DNA of 40,070 nt from Microbulbifer okhotskensis. GTDB taxonomy: Bacteria; Pseudomonadota; Gammaproteobacteria; Pseudomonadales; Cellvibrionaceae. This document shows, piece by piece, positions 9,484 to 18,325 of the stretch. Numbering within the stretch: the first letter of the stretch is position 1; the number at the start of each line of letters is the position of its first letter. Made by a program: the position numbers and the translations under genes. The notes beneath the pieces are model-generated. The model searched no databases. It had not been told where the DNA came from and worked only from the letters and a program-made list of their open reading frames with translations. The stretch is from assembly GCF_023895975.1 (NCBI RefSeq), contig NZ_JALBWM010000033.1, forward strand, positions 1 to 40,070. The letters run 5' to 3'.

Positions 9484-11775
9484 GTGAATATGCAGGAGCA
9501 CCCAAACTATCAGGATATCCTTTTGGTCGGCGGCGGCCATAGCCACGCTATTGTGCTGCAGATGTGGGCCATGAACCCCCTACCCGGTGCACGCTTGACC
9601 CTAGTATCCCCCCAAGTACAAACCGCCTATTCAGGCATGCTACCCGGCATGGTAGCGGGCCACTACTCACTGGATGACACTCATATCGATCTCGCCAGGC
9701 TTTGCCGGGCGGCTGGTGCACGCTTTATTCAGGCATGCGCTCATGGGATTGATACCAGCGCCCGCACCGTATCCCTACTCGGCCGGCCGCCGCTAGAATA
9801 CGACCTCCTGTCACTCGATGTCGGCGCCACTCCCGCCCGTGAACTACCCGGCTCCGAACTGGCGATACCGATTAAACCCATTGGACACTTCTACCGCTTC
9901 TGGCAAAAGCTGCAAAAACAGGTGGCAGACAACAGCTCCGACTTACGACTGGGTATTGTTGGCGGTGGAGCTGGCGGCTGTGAGCTGGCGATGGCAATGG
10001 CCTTTGCATTGAAAACTGCCGTTAAAACCGGACAGGTACAGATTCACCTCATTCATGGTGCCGATGCCATCCCCCAGGGCTACCCAGCGATGGCACGCAA
10101 GTTGGTAGTCAAGGCGTTGGAAAAACTGGGGGTTCAGTTACATCACAATTGGCCCGTGAGTGAAATTACCGAGCAAGGCGTAGTGAATGACTGCGGCAGC
10201 TGTCTGCCCCTGGACCAAGTTCTATTGACCACTGATGCCTGCGCGCCACCCTGGCTGGCAAATTCAAAGCTTTGCTTGGATAAAAAAGGTTTCGTCCTGG
10301 TTGATCAAACACTGCGTGCCCAAGACCAGGAGAACATTTTTGCCGCAGGTGATGTCGCCTGTTTCGCACCTGAGCCATTACCTAAAGCCGGTGTTTATGC
10401 AGTTCGCCAGGGCCCCGTTTTATTCCATAATCTGCGTGCGTCGTTAACCCGACGCCCATTGAAGCGCTACCACCCACAGAAAGATTTTCTCAGCCTACTT
10501 TCCTGCGGGGACAGGCAGGCCGTCGCCGTACGCAATGGCCTGGCCGTCTCCGGTAATCTCCTGTGGCGCTGGAAAGATCATATTGACCGCGTATTTATGC
10601 AGCGCTTCAGCGGGCTGCCCATATCGATGGATGGCGCCGCTCCGACACAGTCCCGCGAAGTCGTAAACCAGCGTTCAGGCATCTCCCTTTCTCCTATGCG
10701 CTGCAATGGCTGTGGAGCAAAAGTCGGGGCTGATATCCTGCGCCGTACACTGGAAACACTACCGGAGCAACACTCGGAATACCTGCTTCGGGGGGTCGGT
10801 GATGATGCTGCAGTTATGGACATCCCTTCCAACCATTTACTGGTACAAAGTTCCGATCAACTGCGCGCACCGGTCGATGACCCCTGGCTATTTGGCCGGC
10901 TCGCCGCGCTGCATGCTTTATCTGACCTGTTTGCCATGAATGCTCGCCCCGCTAGTGCACAGATACTGGCTACGCTACCCGCCGCCGCAGAGGAAATTAC
11001 CCAGCGCGATCTGCAGCAACTGCTCGCAGGTGCCATCCACGAACTGAATCGCCACCATTGTGCCCTGTCTGGCGGACACACGGCTGAAGGTGCCGAAATG
11101 CTAATGGGCCTCACAGTTAATGGCCTGGCCGAGCGAGAACAGATTCTGGAGAAAACCGGTGCCCGTAGAGGGGATTGTCTGATCCTCAGTAAACCCCTGG
11201 GCGTGGGCACTATCCTGGCAGCAGAAGGTGCTGGGGAGGCCCGCGGCCTATGGTTACAACAAGCTCTGGAAACCATGCTGCATAGCAATGCGGATGCGGC
11301 GGAAATCTTTGCCCGACACGGTGCCCGCGCACTGACGGATGTCACCGGTTTCGGGTTGCTGGGCCACTTGTTGGAGATGCTCGGCCCCGATGGACTCAGC
11401 GCAACACTGATTGCCGATAACCTGCCTTTAATTTCTGGTGCTGCTACCTGTGCAGAGCAGGGATGGCTCTCCAGCCTGCAACCACAAAATGCCAGTGCTT
11501 ACGCATTTGTACAAAATCCCCAGGAGTGGCAAGCACTTCCGCACTGGTCACTTATCACCGATCCACAGACCTGCGGGGGGCTCCTGGCGGCTGTTCCGGT
11601 CAATCAGGCCGAAGCCTGCGTAGCAGCGCTATTACAACGGGGCTACGCCCAGGCTTCGATCATTGGTGTGGTGGCGGGCTCACAGACATCGGAAGTCAGT
11701 ATACATTTGCGCGGCAACGCCGACTGGCGTGCACTTATCTCGCAAGATAGCGAATCCGTTCAAACTCAGGCGTAG
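9484..11775 (+). CDS. selD: Oxidoreductase-SelD fusion, selenide water dikinase
   Basis: A 763-residue two-domain protein. Residues 1 to about 390 are an FAD/NAD(P)-dependent pyridine nucleotide-disulfide oxidoreductase-like domain with two dinucleotide folds (LLVGGGHSHA near residue 14; GIVGGGAGGCELA near 158) and the FAD-site stretch ENIFAAGDVA. Residues about 396-750 are selenide, water dikinase, which makes selenophosphate from selenide and ATP. The catalytic motif is RCNGCGAKVG with Cys410 and Lys413, so this is the Cys form, not a selenocysteine form. GVGDDAAV, SGGHTAEG and DVTGFGLLGH are also conserved. This fusion occurs in other bacteria; the N-terminal half may supply or sense reduced selenium. 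The start is GTG 9484 or ATG 9490; neither has a clear Shine-Dalgarno. The likely user, mnmH, lies at 19.8 kb. Confidence 0.92.
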   Translation: MNMQEHPNYQDILLVGGGHSHAIVLQMWAMNPLPGARLTLVSPQVQTAYSGMLPGMVAGHYSLDDTHIDLARLCRAAGARFIQACAHGIDTSARTVSLLGRPPLEYDLLSLDVGATPARELPGSELAIPIKPIGHFYRFWQKLQKQVADNSSDLRLGIVGGGAGGCELAMAMAFALKTAVKTGQVQIHLIHGADAIPQGYPAMARKLVVKALEKLGVQLHHNWPVSEITEQGVVNDCGSCLPLDQVLLTTDACAPPWLANSKLCLDKKGFVLVDQTLRAQDQENIFAAGDVACFAPEPLPKAGVYAVRQGPVLFHNLRASLTRRPLKRYHPQKDFLSLLSCGDRQAVAVRNGLAVSGNLLWRWKDHIDRVFMQRFSGLPISMDGAAPTQSREVVNQRSGISLSPMRCNGCGAKVGADILRRTLETLPEQHSEYLLRGVGDDAAVMDIPSNHLLVQSSDQLRAPVDDPWLFGRLAALHALSDLFAMNARPASAQILATLPAAAEEITQRDLQQLLAGAIHELNRHHCALSGGHTAEGAEMLMGLTVNGLAEREQILEKTGARRGDCLILSKPLGVGTILAAEGAGEARGLWLQQALETMLHSNADAAEIFARHGARALTDVTGFGLLGHLLEMLGPDGLSATLIADNLPLISGAATCAEQGWLSSLQPQNASAYAFVQNPQEWQALPHWSLITDPQTCGGLLAAVPVNQAEACVAALLQRGYAQASIIGVVAGSQTSEVSIHLRGNADWRALISQDSESVQTQA

Positions 11776-11873
11776 GGGGTTTGATCAACTAGCACTATAT
11801 AGACCCGTTAAGGCTGTGGGATTTTAAGCACACTGCTATGGGTACCATACCCGCTTTATAGACTTGTCATCTA

Positions 11874-11904
11874 TTTTCTATCGCGACATACTGGCGCTAG
11901 AAAA
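11874..11904. promoter_or_regulatory. Inverted repeat upstream of ndh
   Basis: TTTTCTATCGC and GCGCTAGAAAA match as inverted arms at 10 of 11 positions around a nine-base spacer. The repeat lies about 90 bases before the ndh start, where an operator could sit. The A-run follows on the plus strand, so it is not a plus-strand terminator for the upstream gene. Confidence 0.35.
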
Positions 11905-11991
11905 AACGTCGGTGAGCGATATTGCCGACACAAAAAAAGGTCTTCACAGATTGGGGAGTCGGGTTTTAGTAATCGACAGGAAGACCCTATC

Positions 11992-13299
11992 ATGAAGAAA
12001 ATTGTTATAGTTGGCGGCGGTGCCAGTGGCTTGCATTTAGCGACGCGGCTCGGGCAGTATTTTTCTTTTACGCCCTGCTTAAGGCGCCAGCGAAAATTCC
12101 CCATCGCACAAGTCACACTTGTCGATAAAAATCGTACCCACCTCTGGAAACCACTGTTACATCAAGTGGCCTCCGGTGCATTGGATGCCAATGTGGATGC
12201 GCTGAACTACCAAGTACACGCCCGCACCCATGGCTATGAATTTCAACTTGGCAGTCTGAAATCTCTCAACCGCAAGCGTAAGATCATAGAGCTGGAGGCC
12301 GTCAATGACGAGGGTGGCAACGAACTGGTACCTGAGCGCGAGCTTGAGTACGACTATTTGGTATTATGTATCGGTGGGCATAGTAACGATTTCCATATCC
12401 CCGGAATAAAAGAGCACTGTGCCTTTCTCGATAGCAGTAATGAAGCACAACAATTCCACCAAAATCTTCTCAATCGTTTCTTGCGCTTGGAAACCCGCGT
12501 CGACAAAAAATTACAGGTTGCGATTGTCGGTGGCGGCGCAACGGGTGTTGAACTATCTGCAGAGTTGGTCGATGCCGTAAAGCTGGTTGGCAACTATGGA
12601 CGCATCCGCCCGAACGCCATGGAAATTACTCTGATTGAAGGGGGGGATCACTTGCTTCCCGCTCTTCCAAAACGTATCGGCAATAATGCCGAGCGGGAAC
12701 TGGCCAAGATGGGAGTCAAAGTTCTTACCGGTCACCATATTGCCGGCGCGACCCAATCCGGGTTGACCACTTCTTGCGGCAGGGAAGTTCCGGCGACTAT
12801 TCGGGTATGGGCAGCCGGGGTAAAAGCACCGGAGTTTCTCACCCGCCTGAATGATCTCAATACAAACCGTCTCAACCAGATCGAAGTGGAGACCACCCTG
12901 CAGACCCAGACCGATCCCCACATTTTTGCAATGGGAGATTGCGCCAGCTGCATCGATAGCAATCATCAGCGCGTACCACCGCGAGCCCAGGCAGCGCAAC
13001 AAATGGCAACCTTGGTCGGCGAGAATATTATCGCCCTGCTTGAGGATAAACCACTGCATCATTTTTACTATCGCGACCGCGGCTCACTGGTATCCCTGAG
13101 CCAGTACACTGCTATCGGTAACTTGATGGGCGCACTGGTAAAAGGCAGCCTCACCGTTGAGGGTCGCCTTGCGGGTCTCGCCTACCGCTCCCTCTACCGG
13201 ATGCACTTGGCAGCCGTACACGGCTGGCCACGGGCAATGCTGCTCTACCTGATTGGACAGGCCAATCGGTTCGTAAAACCAAAACTCAAAATGCATTAA
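11992..13299 (+). CDS. ndh: Type II NADH dehydrogenase (NDH-2)
   Basis: A 435-residue, single-subunit FAD enzyme of the NDH-2 family, which oxidises NADH and reduces quinone at the inner membrane without pumping protons. An FAD dinucleotide fold is at residues 4-15 (IVIVGGGASGLH) and an NAD fold near 177-190 (VAIVGGGATGVELSAEL). Also visible are the stretch HLWKPLLHQVASG typical of the family, FAMGDCA for FAD, and a quinone-site-like PPRAQAAQQMA. The C-terminus (about 400-435) is amphipathic and basic, consistent with peripheral membrane attachment. AGGAAG about ten bases before the ATG supports the start. Length matches E. coli Ndh (about 434). The next gene, cobB, uses NAD as substrate, but it is separated by hairpins and is not clearly in the same operon. 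Confidence 0.9.
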   Translation: MKKIVIVGGGASGLHLATRLGQYFSFTPCLRRQRKFPIAQVTLVDKNRTHLWKPLLHQVASGALDANVDALNYQVHARTHGYEFQLGSLKSLNRKRKIIELEAVNDEGGNELVPERELEYDYLVLCIGGHSNDFHIPGIKEHCAFLDSSNEAQQFHQNLLNRFLRLETRVDKKLQVAIVGGGATGVELSAELVDAVKLVGNYGRIRPNAMEITLIEGGDHLLPALPKRIGNNAERELAKMGVKVLTGHHIAGATQSGLTTSCGREVPATIRVWAAGVKAPEFLTRLNDLNTNRLNQIEVETTLQTQTDPHIFAMGDCASCIDSNHQRVPPRAQAAQQMATLVGENIIALLEDKPLHHFYYRDRGSLVSLSQYTAIGNLMGALVKGSLTVEGRLAGLAYRSLYRMHLAAVHGWPRAMLLYLIGQANRFVKPKLKMH

Positions 13300-13302
13300 A
13301 GT

Positions 13303-13341
13303 AAAATATACCCGTATATTCTCAATACAAAATATACTCGT
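13303..13341. promoter_or_regulatory. Palindrome and 26-bp-spaced direct repeats after ndh
   Basis: AATATAC and GTATATT form a perfect seven-base-arm palindrome with a CC centre at 13305-13320. AAAATATACCCGT (13303-13315) recurs as AAAATATACTCGT (13329-13341), a 26-base period with one mismatch. This AT-rich patch just after the ndh stop and upstream of cobB resembles an operator, but no regulator is identified. Confidence 0.4.
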
Positions 13342-13377
13342 GCAAATCGACAAGCTTGCAGATATTTAATGGGTTTG

Positions 13378-13414
13378 CGCCGGCTATTGGCCGGCGTCGA
13401 CACACTATTGTGTC
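13378..13414 (+). terminator. Two tandem stem-loops between ndh and cobB
   Basis: The first stem is CGCCGGC / GCCGGCG (13378-13384 and 13390-13396) with a five-base loop. The second is GACACA / TGTGTC (13399-13404 and 13409-13414) with a four-base loop. Both are perfect and only two bases apart. No T-run follows, so Rho-independent termination is not assured; mRNA end protection or attenuation are alternatives. Confidence 0.45.
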
Positions 13415-13535
13415 AGCTTAATTGTGTAAAATGGGCGCCGATAAAGACCGGTATAGACCAAATATTATCGAAATTAACTCCAGTGTGCAGAGTATGGTGG
13501 CATGCTTTATCGCGGATAAGGTTTTTTTACAAACG

Positions 13536-14246
13536 ATGGAAAATCACTACCAAAAAATTGCCGTACTTACCGGAGCCGGTATTTCGGCTGAATCGGGGAT
13601 AGGCACTTTCCGCAGTGCCGACGGGCTATGGGAAAATCATCGACTGGAGGATGTCGCCACTCCCGAGGCATTTGATCGGAACCCAGAGCAAGTGCAGAAA
13701 TTCTATAACGAACGGCGTCAGCAATTATTATCCACAGAAATCACTCCCAATCCCGCTCACAAGGCCCTGGCTAAACTAGAAAAGCATTTTCTCGGCAGCT
13801 TTCTTCTGGTAACACAAAATATTGACGACCTACACGAGCGCGCAGGTAGCCAGAATCTGATCCATATGCATGGGGAATTGCTCAAGGCTCGCTGTAGCTT
13901 GAGCGGCAAAATATTTTCACTTACCTCAAGCCTCTCGGTAACAGATACTTGTACCTGCTGCCGACAAAGAGGGGCCTTACGCCCTCAGGTTGTCTGGTTT
14001 GGTGAAATACCTCTGCAAATGGAAACTATCTACAGGCAACTGTCGGAATGCGATCTGTTTATTAGTATCGGCACTTCGGGAAGTGTCTACCCGGCAGCGG
14101 GATTTGTCGAGTGTGCCAATCTGGCCGGAGCCCATACGGTAGAACTCAATTTGGAGCGCAGTAGTGTGGGCGACGCTTTCAAGGAGCACCGCCACGGTCC
14201 CGCCTCAAGAGTTGTTGAAACCTTCGTGAAGACGTTAATCAACTAA
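13536..14246 (+). CDS. cobB: NAD-dependent protein deacylase, sirtuin CobB
   Basis: A 236-residue sirtuin that removes acyl groups from protein lysines using NAD. The NAD-site [14 protein letters not shown] is near residues 12-25, followed by [12 protein letters not shown], and the catalytic His is in HMHGEL. The zinc-region pattern is like E. coli CobB: RCSLSG then CTCC, with [11 protein letters not shown] after it. FYNERR carries the Tyr-x-x-Arg pair that in SIRT5 and CobB allows removal of succinyl groups. The frame is open back to 13422, but ATG 13536 places the NAD motif at the usual distance from the N-terminus and gives normal length. Only a weak AAGG lies upstream. The stop overlaps by four bases the end of the convergent phosphatase gene. 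Confidence 0.88.
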   Translation: MENHYQKIAVLTGAGISAESGIGTFRSADGLWENHRLEDVATPEAFDRNPEQVQKFYNERRQQLLSTEITPNPAHKALAKLEKHFLGSFLLVTQNIDDLHERAGSQNLIHMHGELLKARCSLSGKIFSLTSSLSVTDTCTCCRQRGALRPQVVWFGEIPLQMETIYRQLSECDLFISIGTSGSVYPAAGFVECANLAGAHTVELNLERSSVGDAFKEHRHGPASRVVETFVKTLIN

Positions 14247-14818
14247 TCACTTTGTGCCGCTCTACTGACAGTATTGTCAGTTCGCGGTGGTTTGACTGCA
14301 CCATAACGATGGATCAAGGTTGTCACCTGATCGCCATCCCGCACCAAAATGTAAAGGCGATCAAATTCACTCGCCTCACGGATGGGCCTGCCTTTTTCAC
14401 CGCCGAGCAACTCGGCCAGTTTTCGGGTTGTATTACTGTGGCCTACCACCAAGACACGATTGCCGGCCTGCGCTAGAGTCTCGGCAAACTGTTTTAATTC
14501 TTTTGGATTGTAAATGTTGACGTCAAGATCGAGTTCTTTTGCCAGGGGTGTTGCCGTTTCCCGAGTGCGATTGTAGTCAGTACTGTATACCGCCTCGATA
14601 TCAACTTCACCGAGGATATAGGCGAGTTGCTGTGCTCGTCGCTGGCCGGCCTCAGTCAGATGGGGGTCTCTGCCAGTACCTGGGCCCTTCTCTTTTTCAG
14701 CGTGGCGAATTAAATAAATCACCTGAGGTTCTGACTCCGTCGAAACGGCATAAGTCGAGCCAGCGCTAAACAGCACAAAAAACAAACAGAAAAAAGCTAA
14801 CTTAAGTCTTGAGGACAC
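14243..14818 (-). CDS. Exported histidine phosphatase-family protein
   Basis: A 191-residue member of the histidine phosphatase (phosphoglycerate mutase-like/SixA-like) superfamily. A Sec signal peptide covers about residues 1-24, with likely cleavage after STYA, so the enzyme should act in the periplasm. Catalytic features are RHAEK (phospho-His), the downstream Arg in RTRETA, the acid residue in REASEF, and the second His in GHSNTT. The substrate cannot be told from sequence. The start is GTG at 14818 with GGGAG eight bases upstream. The gene is convergent with cobB, overlapping it by four bases, and is divergent from nothing obvious on its 5' side. Confidence 0.82.
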   Translation of the reverse strand: MSSRLKLAFFCLFFVLFSAGSTYAVSTESEPQVIYLIRHAEKEKGPGTGRDPHLTEAGQRRAQQLAYILGEVDIEAVYSTDYNRTRETATPLAKELDLDVNIYNPKELKQFAETLAQAGNRVLVVGHSNTTRKLAELLGGEKGRPIREASEFDRLYILVRDGDQVTTLIHRYGAVKPPRTDNTVSRAAQSD

Positions 14819-14937
14819 AGCACATACTCCCAGGCAAATGATTGCGCAGACTTATGCAAAAAAAGATAGGCTAAGTAAAGGTGAAATGCGGTAGAAGCGC
14901 CAGACAATGCGGCGAAATCAAATTGATTCTAGAAAAT

Positions 14938-14965
14938 ATTTGATGCCGGCTGCCCGGCACCAAAT
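14938..14965 (-). terminator. Terminator of the MvaT-like gene
   Basis: On the minus strand, ATTTGGTGCCGG pairs with CCGGCATCAAAT around a four-base loop, all twelve positions pairing if one G-U wobble is allowed, and ATTTTCT follows. It starts 17 bases after the MvaT-like stop codon. This is a good Rho-independent terminator candidate. Confidence 0.7.
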
Positions 14966-14981
14966 CGCAGAAAACCTTAGA

Positions 14982-15458
14982 TCAGATTTTCCACTCTTTA
15001 ACAGTGTCCAAACCATACTCATCAATCCACTGGCTCAGAGCCTTAGGATTGCGCTTTTTCTTTTCGACAGTAGCGCCGGTGTATGGGTTGCGGTAGTGGC
15101 CGGTTTCAAGCTTTGGCTCGGCGGCCTTGGCTGCCGGCGCGGCGCGGCGACCACGGCGCGGGCTGTCACCTTCTTTCTTCAAATGACGGGCAACACGCGC
15201 TTTCAGCGTTTGTACATAATCCGCTGGCTCGTCCTCATTCAGCTGGGCAACCAGCCACTCAACTATCTGTTGGCCGCGAGCGACGAAGAACTCGTCTTCT
15301 TCCATCTGGTGCTCGGCAGCGAGATTAACCAATGCCTTATCAAAAGCAATTACGCCATCTTTCTTGCGCTCTGCCTGTGCCATTTGCTCTTGCAGCTCTT
15401 CAATTCTTGCCTGGTGTTCGGCGATTTGTTGTTCAAGTTGTTCGTATTCCTGAAACAT
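14982..15458 (-). CDS. MvaT/H-NS-family nucleoid-associated protein
   Basis: A 158-residue protein. Residues 1-35 form a Gln/Glu-rich coiled coil suited to oligomerisation, residues about 36-100 are a helical middle part, and about 103-115 hold a basic Arg/Ala linker (SPRRGRRAA). The C-terminal 40 residues (YRNPYTGATVEKKKRNPKAL onward to YGLDTVKEWKI) resemble the DNA-binding domain of Pseudomonas MvaT/MvaU, functional counterparts of H-NS that silence AT-rich, often horizontally acquired DNA. It is longer than MvaT (about 124 residues), mainly in the middle. GAGG lies eight bases before the ATG, and a terminator follows the gene. It is expected to be a global silencer; the AT-rich spacers in this window are plausible but untested targets. 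Confidence 0.75.
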   Translation of the reverse strand: MFQEYEQLEQQIAEHQARIEELQEQMAQAERKKDGVIAFDKALVNLAAEHQMEEDEFFVARGQQIVEWLVAQLNEDEPADYVQTLKARVARHLKKEGDSPRRGRRAAPAAKAAEPKLETGHYRNPYTGATVEKKKRNPKALSQWIDEYGLDTVKEWKI

Positions 15459-16001
15459 TCAATAAACCTCAACGACGGTTATTAACAAACACAGAGATAA
15501 CTGTGGCGCTAGACGACACAGGTTGTTATTCCGGATATACCGAGTAAAAAGTCTCAAACATCACGGTTAGCCGACAGGAGGCAACTGGGCGATGTTCAAT
15601 CCGGCATATTATGAATTGCCTGATATCTATAGTAGATACCACTGCACCAGCGAGTTCCGGCGTTAGAGAAATTTGGCAAGTACATTATTAAAAACTTGCC
15701 GGCTCCAGCCCTTTTCTGAAATCACGCCGAATCACTGATTATATTTCTCGACTGAGGTCGCGAATAATAATCTTTCACCGGCAAATATCAACCATTTGTG
15801 TCCCTATACCTGAATATAATAGGAATAATCCACTATCAGTACTAAAAACCGTAACAAAGGCGGCCATATCTCCGTTCTAAAAAGGATATTCACTGGAGCT
15901 GCAATTAGCTATATTGTAGCTGCAGTCGTCAATTGCAAATTAGGCATTTTATAACGGTAATCAGGCATATTGCCAAATACAATTGGATACCACCGCAAGC
16001 C
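15459..16001. other. Divergent intergenic region with two inverted repeats
   Basis: This 543-base spacer separates the MvaT-like gene and the CBS gene, which are transcribed away from each other. GGCAAGT / ACTTGCC (15675-15681 and 15694-15700) is a perfect inverted repeat with a 12-base spacer. AGCTGCAAT / ATTGTAGCT (15897-15905 and 15913-15921) matches at eight of nine positions about 80 bases before the CBS start. No coding region with a ribosome-binding site was seen. The repeats may be operators or leader hairpins. Confidence 0.4.
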
Positions 16002-16448
16002 ATGTCCAATCCCAATAATATTCACCATATTCCTACATTGGCAGCTTTAATGACGCCATTCCCCTATCATATCGATATCAACGCCACGGTCGAGGACGCC
16101 CTGGCACTGATGGAAGAACACAAGGTGCGCCATCTGCCAGTTACCCGTGCCGGGGACCTCGAAACAGTAATTTCCCGCGGAGACATCGAAAGGGCCAATG
16201 CCCCCGGACATCGCCTGGAAGAGCAACAACTTTACGTCCATGACCTCTGTGCCAGACGCCCCTTTATTGCAGATATCCTTGACCCCTTAGATAAGATCCT
16301 ACTGGCAATGGCCGACACCAGTATCGGTTCCGTGCTTGTCATGCGTGAAGGGGAGCTGGTGGGTATCGTCACTGTCACCGACATACTGCGCTTTTGCAGT
16401 AAGTTTATGACCGAGCTGGCACAGCCGCTAGACGACTCAATCGCGTGA
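16002..16448 (+). CDS. CBS-domain-pair protein
   Basis: A 148-residue protein made almost wholly of two CBS motifs, which together form a Bateman module that usually binds adenine nucleotides. The first runs about residues 14-68 (LMTPFPYHIDINATVEDALA ... VRHLPVTRAGDLETVISRGDI), the second about 80-135 (ILDPLDKILLAMADTSIGSV ... GELVGIVTVTDILRF). No catalytic domain is attached, so it is probably a sensor or regulator of a partner protein. The frame is open to a TTG at 15933, but ATG 16002 removes an unconserved leader; neither has a clear Shine-Dalgarno. It is convergent with the SLC13 permease gene 17 bases away. Confidence 0.8.
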   Translation: MSNPNNIHHIPTLAALMTPFPYHIDINATVEDALALMEEHKVRHLPVTRAGDLETVISRGDIERANAPGHRLEEQQLYVHDLCARRPFIADILDPLDKILLAMADTSIGSVLVMREGELVGIVTVTDILRFCSKFMTELAQPLDDSIA

Positions 16449-16465
16449 TAGCCCCGCATAGGCAT

Positions 16466-18313
16466 TCATAGGGGCCAGACCCACAGGAGCATGGGGATAC
16501 TCACCAAGAGCACCAGCAACTCGAGCGGCAAACCCATCTTCCAGTAATCCCCGAAATTAAACCCACCGGGCCCCAAGATCAATGTATTGTTCTGGTGCCC
16601 CACCGGTGTCAAAAAGGCACAGGAGGCCCCGATTGCAACGGCCATCAGGAAGCTGTCGGGGTTCACCGCCAACTGTTCTGCTGTGCTCATAGCGATGGAA
16701 CACATCACTGCTGCTGTGGCGACATTATTCATAAAATCTGACAGGGTCATGGTAATAATCAATATCAATCCCAGTGCGAAGACGGCACTCCCCTGAGCCA
16801 ACACATCAAGTAAAAGCTGCGCTGCCAGATCCGCCGCACCGGTTGTCTCCATAACATCGGCGACTGCAATCAGGGTTCCCAACAGAACCACCACCGAGCC
16901 ATCCACGGATTCATAGACATTGCGCAAAGGCACTATTTTCAGTGCCATAAAGGCCAGCACACAGGTTGCAAAGGAAATTGCGGCCGGCAGTAAGCCAAAG
17001 GCGGCACCGGCGACCGCAATTATCATGGAGACAAGTGCAATCGCGGCCTTCTCTTTATTGGGCATACTGATATGTCGCGGCGCCAGCGGTACGCAGCCCT
17101 GCTCACGGGCGAAGCTATTCAGGTTATCATCGGCCCCCATCATCAATAGGGCATCCCCTGCCAGCAATGGTGTCAAGCGCAACCTGCGCACAGAGCGGCG
17201 CCCCTGACGGGACAGTGCCAACAGCTGAATCTGGTAGCGGGCGGCCAGGCGTGAAAAGCGCACTGATCGGCCCACCAATGCGGAGTCGGGCATAATCACC
17301 AGCTCTCTCAACTGCATTTCTTCCCGATCGGCCGGTCCACTGCCCGTATCTTTTTTGCGCGACCCCTGCCAACTTGCCAAAGATTCCCCACCATCTCTCT
17401 GCCTCGTCCCCAACTGCCCCGTCCCCGGAGCACCCATCATTTTCAAGCCGAGATTAGAGAGGCAGGTGGCAAGACTCTCCGGCTCTGCCTCAATTACCAG
17501 GATGTCGCCACTACGCACAATTTGCCAAGGTGTGGCCGGCGACACCCTGGCATCGTTATGTACAACCCCCACTACCTGAGCATCCTCTGTCTCCAACAAC
17601 TTGGTGATATCACGTAGTTTCTTACCCGCGGCAGTGCTTTTTTCTTCTACCAGAGCTTCCGTCAGGTAAGTGCCTGTTTCAAAAGAAGAGGCACTTACCC
17701 GATTCCGTGCTGGCACCAGACGCCAGCCAACAAGGGCGATAAAAATAACTCCCACCACCGCAACCGCCAGGCCCACCGGCGTGAAGTCGAACATCCCATA
17801 ACTACCCGCACCGGCATCGGCACGAAAACCGGATACCACCAAGTTTGGCGGCGTACCAATCAAAGTGGTCATCCCCCCCAAAATAGTGCCAAAGGACAGT
17901 GGCATTAAAATTTTTCCCAGTGCCAAATTTTGCTTTTCAGCCATATCTGCTGCCACTGGCATCAATAATGCCAGAGCTCCGACGTTATTCATAAAGCTGG
18001 ATAGGAAGGCACCCAACCCCGTCAATAACAAAATGGCAATCGAAGTGTTGCCGCTCTTGCGCACCACCCGTAGCGCCAGCGCATCCATCGCACCCGTATT
18101 TTGTAAACCGCGACTCAGAATTAATACACAGGCTATCGTGACCACCGCAGGGTGGCCAAAGCCAATAAAGGCATTTTGCGGAGGAATAAGACCGACAAAT
18201 ACGCAAACCAACAAAGCCGCCAAAGCGACCATATCGTGGCGCCACCGCCCCCAGATAAACAAGGTGATGGTCACAGATAAGATAATCAGGATAAGTAGCT
18301 GATCAACGGTCAT
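16466..18313 (-). CDS. SLC13-family permease with two RCK-C/TrkA-C domains
   Basis: A 615-residue inner-membrane transporter of the SLC13/DASS (CitM-like) type. About five to six membrane segments occur in residues 1-190, then a cytoplasmic insert with two TrkA-C (RCK-C) domains at about 205-290 and 335-420, then a second membrane half at about 425-615. Repeat-typical motifs are SSFMNNVGALALLMPVA in the first half and LSDFMNNVATAAVMCSIA in the second, each with an Asn that in characterised members lies at the sodium/substrate site. Both halves also carry a TPxG/TPPN-type motif (IGTPPNLVVSG; LTPVGHQNN). Substrates in the family include dicarboxylates and sulfate; the one here is unknown. A perfect inverted repeat lies in the leader just before the ATG (separate entry). 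Confidence 0.88.
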   Translation of the reverse strand: MTVDQLLILIILSVTITLFIWGRWRHDMVALAALLVCVFVGLIPPQNAFIGFGHPAVVTIACVLILSRGLQNTGAMDALALRVVRKSGNTSIAILLLTGLGAFLSSFMNNVGALALLMPVAADMAEKQNLALGKILMPLSFGTILGGMTTLIGTPPNLVVSGFRADAGAGSYGMFDFTPVGLAVAVVGVIFIALVGWRLVPARNRVSASSFETGTYLTEALVEEKSTAAGKKLRDITKLLETEDAQVVGVVHNDARVSPATPWQIVRSGDILVIEAEPESLATCLSNLGLKMMGAPGTGQLGTRQRDGGESLASWQGSRKKDTGSGPADREEMQLRELVIMPDSALVGRSVRFSRLAARYQIQLLALSRQGRRSVRRLRLTPLLAGDALLMMGADDNLNSFAREQGCVPLAPRHISMPNKEKAAIALVSMIIAVAGAAFGLLPAAISFATCVLAFMALKIVPLRNVYESVDGSVVVLLGTLIAVADVMETTGAADLAAQLLLDVLAQGSAVFALGLILIITMTLSDFMNNVATAAVMCSIAMSTAEQLAVNPDSFLMAVAIGASCAFLTPVGHQNNTLILGPGGFNFGDYWKMGLPLELLVLLVSIPMLLWVWPL

Positions 18314-18325
18314 TAAGAGGGTTGT

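Noticed and set aside
10695..10725. Possible selenocysteine codon in the SelD active site
   Set aside because: The codon is TGT (Cys410), not TGA, and no stop interrupts the frame.
10857..11345. Long minus-strand open frame opposite selD
   Set aside because: Its translation is Arg/Ser/Ala-rich, as expected for the complement of a GC-rich gene, and the plus strand has a complete SelD domain here.
12553..13062. 169-codon minus-strand frame opposite ndh
   Set aside because: The plus strand carries unbroken NDH-2 motifs and the minus translation shows no family features.
14907..15485. 192-codon plus-strand frame opposite the MvaT-like gene
   Set aside because: The minus strand has the convincing coiled coil, DNA-binding C-terminus, ribosome-binding site and terminator.
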